From DATGEO01 sp035310015 (GTDB lineage Bacteria; Chloroflexota; Dormibacteria; Dormibacterales; Dormibacteraceae): a DNA stretch of 9,376 nucleotides. How positions within the stretch are numbered: position 1 is the stretch's first letter; each line of letters opens with the position of its first letter. Shown here in pieces: positions 6,299 to 9,376 of the stretch. The notes under the pieces are model-generated. The model was not told the origin of the DNA. It did no database searches and saw only the letters and a list, made by a program, of their open reading frames with translations. Made by a program: the position numbers and the translations under genes. The stretch is taken from contig DATGEO010000163.1 in the NCBI GenBank assembly GCA_035310015.1, forward strand, positions 1 through 9,376, read 5' to 3'.

Positions 6299-7021
6299 AT
6301 GAGCGAGATCGAGGAGCTCACCGAGCTGGACGACCTGCGGGCGCTGGTCGAGCTGTTCAGCGAGGTATGGGGAAGCTCCGGAGATCCGCCGCTCAACTCC
6401 AACACGCTGCGGGCGATGGCGCACTCCGGCAACCACATCGCGGGCGTGCGCGCGGACGGGCGGTTGGTCGCGGGCATCGTGGGCTGGCTCGGCATCCACG
6501 GGACGGACGACCTGCACCTGCACTCGCACATCCTTGGCGTCCTCCCCGGACATGAGGCGAAGGGTCTTGGCTTTGCGCTGAAGCAGCATCAGCGCACGTG
6601 GTGCCTCGAGCGGGGCGTGCGGGCGGTGGAGTGGACGTTCGACCCGCTCGTCCGCCGCAACGCCCACTTCAATCTGGCCAAGCTCGGGGCCGAGGCCTCG
6701 CGCTACCTCGTCGACTTCTACGGCGGCATGCGCGACGGCATCAATGCCGGCGCCGAGTCCGATCGCATCCTGATCCGCTGGGACCTCGAATCGCAAAACG
6801 CAAGAGCCGCGGCGGCCGGACATCCCGTCGAACCGAAGCCTGGTCCGGACGCAGTGCTCGTGCAGGTGCCCGAGGACATCGTCGCGATCCGTCGCCACGA
6901 CCCGGAACTTGCGCGCCGCTGGAGGCTCGATGTGCGCGAGGCTCTGACGGGCCCTATGGCGCGCGGCTACCGCATCACGGGTTTCACGCGCACATTCGAG
7001 TACGTGCTCGAACGTGGCTAG
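6299..7021 (+). CDS. GNAT-superfamily protein, COG3375-like acyltransferase
   Basis: This is a 240-residue protein with an N-terminal GNAT fold. The region FSEVWGSSGDPPLNSNTLRAM and the strand GRLVAGIVGWLG lead to LHSHILGVLPGHEAKGLGFALK, where the acyl-CoA-binding loop is the degenerate HEAKGLGFAL, about residues 78-97. Next come EWTFDPLVRRNAHFNLAKLGA and the RYLVDFYGGMRDG stretch, which are typical of the COG3375 predicted acetyltransferases. The C-terminal third (about 170-240) is a separate segment ending in GYRITGFTRTFEYVLER. Some members of this group act as N-succinyltransferases in D-amino acid conversion, but the substrate here cannot be read. ATG at 6299 lies 7 bases after the previous stop and agrees with the homologous region starting at once. 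Its TAG stop is also the start of the next gene's -10 box. Confidence 0.88.
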   Translation: MSEIEELTELDDLRALVELFSEVWGSSGDPPLNSNTLRAMAHSGNHIAGVRADGRLVAGIVGWLGIHGTDDLHLHSHILGVLPGHEAKGLGFALKQHQRTWCLERGVRAVEWTFDPLVRRNAHFNLAKLGAEASRYLVDFYGGMRDGINAGAESDRILIRWDLESQNARAAAAGHPVEPKPGPDAVLVQVPEDIVAIRRHDPELARRWRLDVREALTGPMARGYRITGFTRTFEYVLERG

Positions 7022-7024
7022 ACT
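7019..7024 (+). promoter_or_regulatory. -10 box of the selenoperoxiredoxin gene, overlapping the GNAT stop codon
   Basis: TAGACT fits TANNNT. Its first three bases are the GNAT stop codon. Six bases (TTTTGG) follow, then the GTG at 7031, giving a leaderless start. The same TAG is in frame with that GTG, so no upstream start exists. No clear -35 match is seen. Confidence 0.45.
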
Positions 7025-7030
7025 TTTTGG

Positions 7031-7510
7031 GTGCTGCAGGTCGGGGACAAGGCGCCCGATTTCAAGCTGCCCACGACGGGCAACCACGAGCTAACGCTGG
7101 CCGAGGCGCTCGAAAAGCACAAGGCTCTCGTCTTCCTTTTCTATGTGCTCGATTTCACCGGTGGTTGAAGGACCGAGCTGACCGAGTTTCGGTCCAGGTA
7201 TCCAGAGGCTGAAGCCGCCGGCATCGGCATCTACGGCATCAGCGTCGACTCCGTCTTCTCGCACCAGGCGTTCGCGACAGAGCTGGGCGGGCTGCCGTTC
7301 GAGCTGATCGGCGACTTCGAGCGCAAGCTCGTGACCGCGTTCGGCGTGCGCCGCGACGACGTGGAGGGTTACTCGGGGATGGCCAAGCGCTCCGTTTTCA
7401 TCATCGACCGCAGCGGTGTCATCCGCTGGACCTGGGAGCGCTCGAAGGAGGAGCCGCAGCCGGATTACGACCGCGTCCTCGCCGAGGCCAGGAAGGTCGC
7501 GGAGCAGTGA
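7031..7510 (+). CDS. Selenocysteine-containing peroxiredoxin (AhpC/TSA-type redoxin), in-frame TGA at codon 46 read as Sec
   Basis: A peroxidase of the peroxiredoxin family would reduce hydrogen or organic peroxides through its active-site chalcogen. Read through TGA 7166-7168, the frame gives 159 residues, normal for BCP/PrxQ-like proteins. The N-terminus VGDKAPDFKLP is classic for the family. The strand ALVFLFYVLDFTGG leads into U46, then RTEL: this is the family active site FYxxDFTxxC-xxEL, with TGA where the peroxidatic Cys belongs. T43 (TxxC) and the active-site Arg, R120 in KRSVFIID, are kept. No cysteine occurs anywhere, so no resolving Cys is present. An in-frame TAG at 7019 leaves GTG 7031 as the only plausible start. 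A hairpin follows the TGA. The stop overlaps the next gene in a GTGA. A pseudogene or a sequencing error changing TGC to TGA are the alternatives. No sel genes are in the window. Confidence 0.85.
7170..7199 (+). promoter_or_regulatory. Putative bacterial SECIS hairpin for Sec46
   Basis: Bases 7180-7185 (GACCGA) pair perfectly with 7189-7194 (UCGGUC) around loop GUU (7186-7188). The loop G is reached after 17 bases counted from the TGA. Known bacterial SECIS elements place the loop about 16-37 bases after UGA with a G among its first bases, followed by U in the E. coli fdhF case. A lower stem can add U7179-A7196, C7178-G7197 and A7176-U7199 around a bulged C7195 and a G/G mismatch. A competing stem, 7170-7176 with 7189-7195 (7 bp, 12-base loop), uses an upstream copy of the same repeat. 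Confidence 0.65.
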
Positions 7511-7992
7511 CCGCCGCGGAGGTCATCCGTCGCATCGAAGGAGGCTGGAACGAGCTGGCGTCATTGGCTGCGGGCATGGACGACGAAGGCCTGTCGCTGC
7601 ATCGCGCGCCGGACGGTTGGGCGGTCAAGGACCACCTCGTTCACGTCGCGGCGTGGGAGCACTGGCTGATCGCGCTGTTCGAGCAGCGCGACAAGCTGGC
7701 GGCCATGGGCGCTTCGGGTTCGGCTCGCGACGTCGACGCCATCAACACCGCCGTCTACGAGAGGCATCGCGACGACAGCGCGCAGCAAGGGCTCGAATAC
7801 TTCCGCGACGCCCACAAGCAGCTGATGGCGGTGCTGCGCCAGCAGTCAGACCACGATCTCGAGCGTCCGTACAAGACCTTCTTCGCGGCCGGCGCCGAGA
7901 CCGACGAGCAGCCGGTGCTCGAAGCCGTGGCCGCCAACACGTACGACCACTACTCCGATCACCTGAGGTGGATCAGGGAGCAGGTAGGGTAG
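7507..7992 (+). CDS. DinB-like four-helix protein, ClbS/DfsB (DUF1706)-like
   Basis: This is a 161-residue protein with the DinB/YfiT-type four-helix layout. Features are W38-x2-KDHLVHVAAWE (His43, His46, Trp50, Glu51), an NTAVYERHR segment, then FRDAHKQLMAVL, and the C-terminal NTYDHYSDHLRWIRE with H148 and H152. The last motif and the central YERHR are like those of the ClbS/DfsB family, which contains the colibactin self-resistance hydrolase ClbS. Proteins of this fold often bind a metal through three histidines and act in thiol transfer or hydrolysis, but the reaction here is unknown. The start GTG at 7507 overlaps the peroxiredoxin stop by 4 bases, so expression is linked to that selenoprotein. 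The end overlaps pxpC on the other strand by 20 bases. Confidence 0.8.
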   Translation: MTAAEVIRRIEGGWNELASLAAGMDDEGLSLHRAPDGWAVKDHLVHVAAWEHWLIALFEQRDKLAAMGASGSARDVDAINTAVYERHRDDSAQQGLEYFRDAHKQLMAVLRQQSDHDLERPYKTFFAAGAETDEQPVLEAVAANTYDHYSDHLRWIREQVG

Positions 7993-8911
7993 CGAGCGCC
8001 TGGGCCTGCTCCAGCCGCCGCGCGCGGGCCTGCGCGGCGGTGACCTGCACGAAGCGCAGCGAATCGCCCGGCGCGAGCTGCGCCGCGACCGGCAGCGACG
8101 CCGACACCACGGTCGCGATCACCGGATAGCCGCCCGCGGTCTGATGGTCGGCCAGGAGCAGGATCGGGCGGCCAGAGCTCGGAAGCTGCACCGCCCCCGC
8201 CACCAGCCCGAACGACAGCAGCTCCTCGCCCGTGGCCTGCAGCGTCGCGCCCTCGAGCCGGTAGCCCATGCGGTCGGAGTCGTGGCCGACCGTGAACGTC
8301 TCGGCGAACAGCGCCTGCCGGCTGCCGGGGTCGAGCCGCCGGGCGTGCGGCCCGGGCATCACGGCCAGCGCATGCTCGGAATAGCGGGGCCGCAGGCCCT
8401 CCGCTAGCCGCCGGCCCGCGACCGACGGCGAGGCGCGCTCGATCGCGAACGCGAGCTCGTCGCCCGCGGCCAGCGCCCGGCCGTGCATCCCGCCCCGCGA
8501 AGCCATCAGGCTCGTCGAGCGGGAACCCAGCCAGCGGTCCCCTTCGAAGCCGCCACCCACCGCGATGTAGGCGCGCGCGCCGGATCGCCTGCCGCCGAAG
8601 TGGACTCGGCTTCCGGCGGCGACGAACACGCTCGTCCATGTCTCCACCGGTTCGCCGTTGATGCGCGCGTCGAGGTCGGCGCCGGTGATGGCGATGACGC
8701 ATGCGTGCTCGACGCCCAGCACGGGGCCGGTGAGCGTGCACTCGAGCGTCGCGTCCTGGGGCGCGTTGCCTACGAGCAGGTTCGCGGCGCGATGCGCGAA
8801 GCGGTCCATGGCGCCGCCCGGGGGCACCCCGGCCGCGATCGCGCCCGGGCGGCCAAGGTCCTGGACGGTCGTCAGCAACCCGGCTTCGACGACGGTGAAC
8901 GCGACCGTCAT
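7973..8911 (-). CDS. pxpC: PxpC: 5-oxoprolinase subunit C (biotin-dependent carboxyltransferase-like domain)
   Basis: PxpC pairs with PxpB to form the ATP-dependent half of the 5-oxoprolinase complex. The protein is 312 residues and shows the family start VVEAGLLTTVQDLGRPG, then VPPGGAMDRFAHRAANLLVGN, ITGADLDARINGE, RAYIAVGGGF with LGSRSTSLMASRGG, VMPGPH, and near the C-terminus GYRLEGATL, GAVQLPSSGRPILLLADHQTAGGYPVIA. All are hallmark stretches of the KipA/YbgK family. ATG at 8911 overlaps the pxpB stop in an ATGA, confirming a pxpB-pxpC order. A longer upstream reading is just pxpB in another frame. Confidence 0.93.
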   Translation of the reverse strand: MTVAFTVVEAGLLTTVQDLGRPGAIAAGVPPGGAMDRFAHRAANLLVGNAPQDATLECTLTGPVLGVEHACVIAITGADLDARINGEPVETWTSVFVAAGSRVHFGGRRSGARAYIAVGGGFEGDRWLGSRSTSLMASRGGMHGRALAAGDELAFAIERASPSVAGRRLAEGLRPRYSEHALAVMPGPHARRLDPGSRQALFAETFTVGHDSDRMGYRLEGATLQATGEELLSFGLVAGAVQLPSSGRPILLLADHQTAGGYPVIATVVSASLPVAAQLAPGDSLRFVQVTAAQARARRLEQAQALATLPAP

Positions 8912-9376
8912 CGCGCGAAGAACTTCACCCGGTCGCCGGCGCGAAACAGGCAGGGCGGGTCGGAGTCGGGAAGGAAGGGCCTGACGGTCGTGCGGCCGAT
9001 GAGATGCCATCCGCCCGGCACGGGCAGCGGGTAGATGCCGGACTGGCGGCCGGCGATCGCGACCGAGCCCGCCGCCACCTGGATGCGGGGCACGGGGCGC
9101 CGCGGCAGCTCGAGCTCCTCGGGCAGCGGGCCGAGGTATGCCCACCCGGGCACGAATCCGACCAGGAACACGCGGTAGATGGGGCGCACGTGCGCCGCGA
9201 TCACCGCCTCCACCGACAAGCCGAGCATCGCCGCCACCTCGGCCAGGTCCGGGCCGTCGTACGCCACCGGGATGCGGTGCAGGCGGCCGGGCACGGCCAT
9301 CTTGGGGCGCTTGGCGGCCAGCCGCTTGATCGCAGCGCCCAGCGACTCGTGCGTCGCCTGCTCCGGGTCGAAATGC
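8908..9376 (-). CDS. pxpB: PxpB: 5-oxoprolinase subunit B (5' end beyond window)
   Basis: About the last 155 residues are present and the frame is open to the right edge. Family motifs are HFDPEQ at the partial N-terminal side, HRIPVAYDGPDLAEVA (family: IPVCYGGEFGPDLEEVA), the YRVFLVGFVPGWAYLG stretch, PRIQVAAGSVAIAGRQSGIYP and GGWHLIGRT, and the C-terminal FRAGDRVKF. An internal ATG at 9300 is not the true start because homology extends upstream of it. It is coupled to pxpC by an ATGA overlap. The insertion before PDL is shorter than usual, with CYGGEFGP reduced to AYDGP. Confidence 0.93.
   Translation of the reverse strand, partial: HFDPEQATHESLGAAIKRLAAKRPKMAVPGRLHRIPVAYDGPDLAEVAAMLGLSVEAVIAAHVRPIYRVFLVGFVPGWAYLGPLPEELELPRRPVPRIQVAAGSVAIAGRQSGIYPLPVPGGWHLIGRTTVRPFLPDSDPPCLFRAGDRVKFFAR

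Noticed and set aside
4717..6299. Long overlapping frames on both strands across pxpA and the membrane protein
   Set aside because: They are Arg- and Gly-rich with no domain signal. The pxpA motifs and the membrane helices mark the true frames.
7166..7168. TGA read as tryptophan or glycine through a changed genetic code
   Set aside because: Mut7-C, larB, HAD, moaC, moaB/mogA, pxpB and pxpC all end in TGA at family-normal or coupled positions, and TGG is used for tryptophan.
7031..7510. Plain pseudogene with a nonsense mutation
   Set aside because: There is only one stop, exactly at the catalytic residue, no frameshift, preserved motifs after it, a hairpin at the right distance and normal coupling to the next gene. 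A single-base error cannot be fully excluded.
8912..9145. N-terminal extension of pxpC
   Set aside because: It is the shadow of pxpB in another frame. The family N-terminus starts at the ATG at 8911, which overlaps the pxpB stop.

Overview
This window comes from a very GC-rich bacterium (about 70% GC by eye). It has tightly packed genes, many GTG starts, 4-base stop/start overlaps and several start codons only 6-10 bases downstream of a TANNNT-type -10 box, which suggests leaderless transcripts. This fits a high-GC soil-type lineage (Chloroflexota, Dormibacterota, Actinomycetota or relatives). No rRNA or marker gene is present to place it further, and I saw no tRNA, insertion sequence, CRISPR array or phage gene. 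It reads as ordinary chromosome carrying housekeeping cofactor and metabolic genes, plus one non-standard gene.

Layout. 1-845 (minus): 5'-terminal part of a NifS/IscS-type cysteine desulfurase, running off the left edge. 925-1299 and 1342-1626 (minus): a small zinc-ribbon protein and a mini-cupin. 1650-2935 (plus): a Mut7-C/PIN-type RNase-domain protein translationally coupled to larB (nickel-pincer cofactor synthesis). 2877-3829 (minus): a HAD-family hydrolase coupled to a two-helix membrane protein whose end overlaps larB. 3847-6291 (plus): moaC and moaB/mogA (molybdenum cofactor), pxpA (5-oxoprolinase subunit A) and a polytopic membrane protein with an internal duplication. 6299-7992 (plus): a COG3375-like GNAT protein, a peroxiredoxin and a DinB/ClbS-like protein. 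7973-9376 (minus): pxpC and the 3' part of pxpB, completing the 5-oxoprolinase complex on the opposite strand from pxpA.

Main discovery. The peroxiredoxin gene at 7031-7510 is split by an in-frame TGA at codon 46, exactly where the peroxidatic cysteine belongs. The frame then stays open for 113 codons with conserved peroxiredoxin features. A perfect GACCGA/UCGGUC hairpin with a GUU loop begins 11 bases after the TGA (its loop 17 bases after), as expected for a bacterial SECIS element. The gene is best read as a selenocysteine-containing peroxiredoxin of 159 residues with no cysteine at all. A standard gene caller would miss or split it. Other genes in the window use TGA as a stop and TGG for tryptophan, so general recoding of TGA is unlikely.

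The moaC/moaB pair makes the molybdenum cofactor, larB starts the nickel-pincer nucleotide, and pxpA with pxpBC opens 5-oxoproline to glutamate. These modules appear to be neighbours rather than one pathway.
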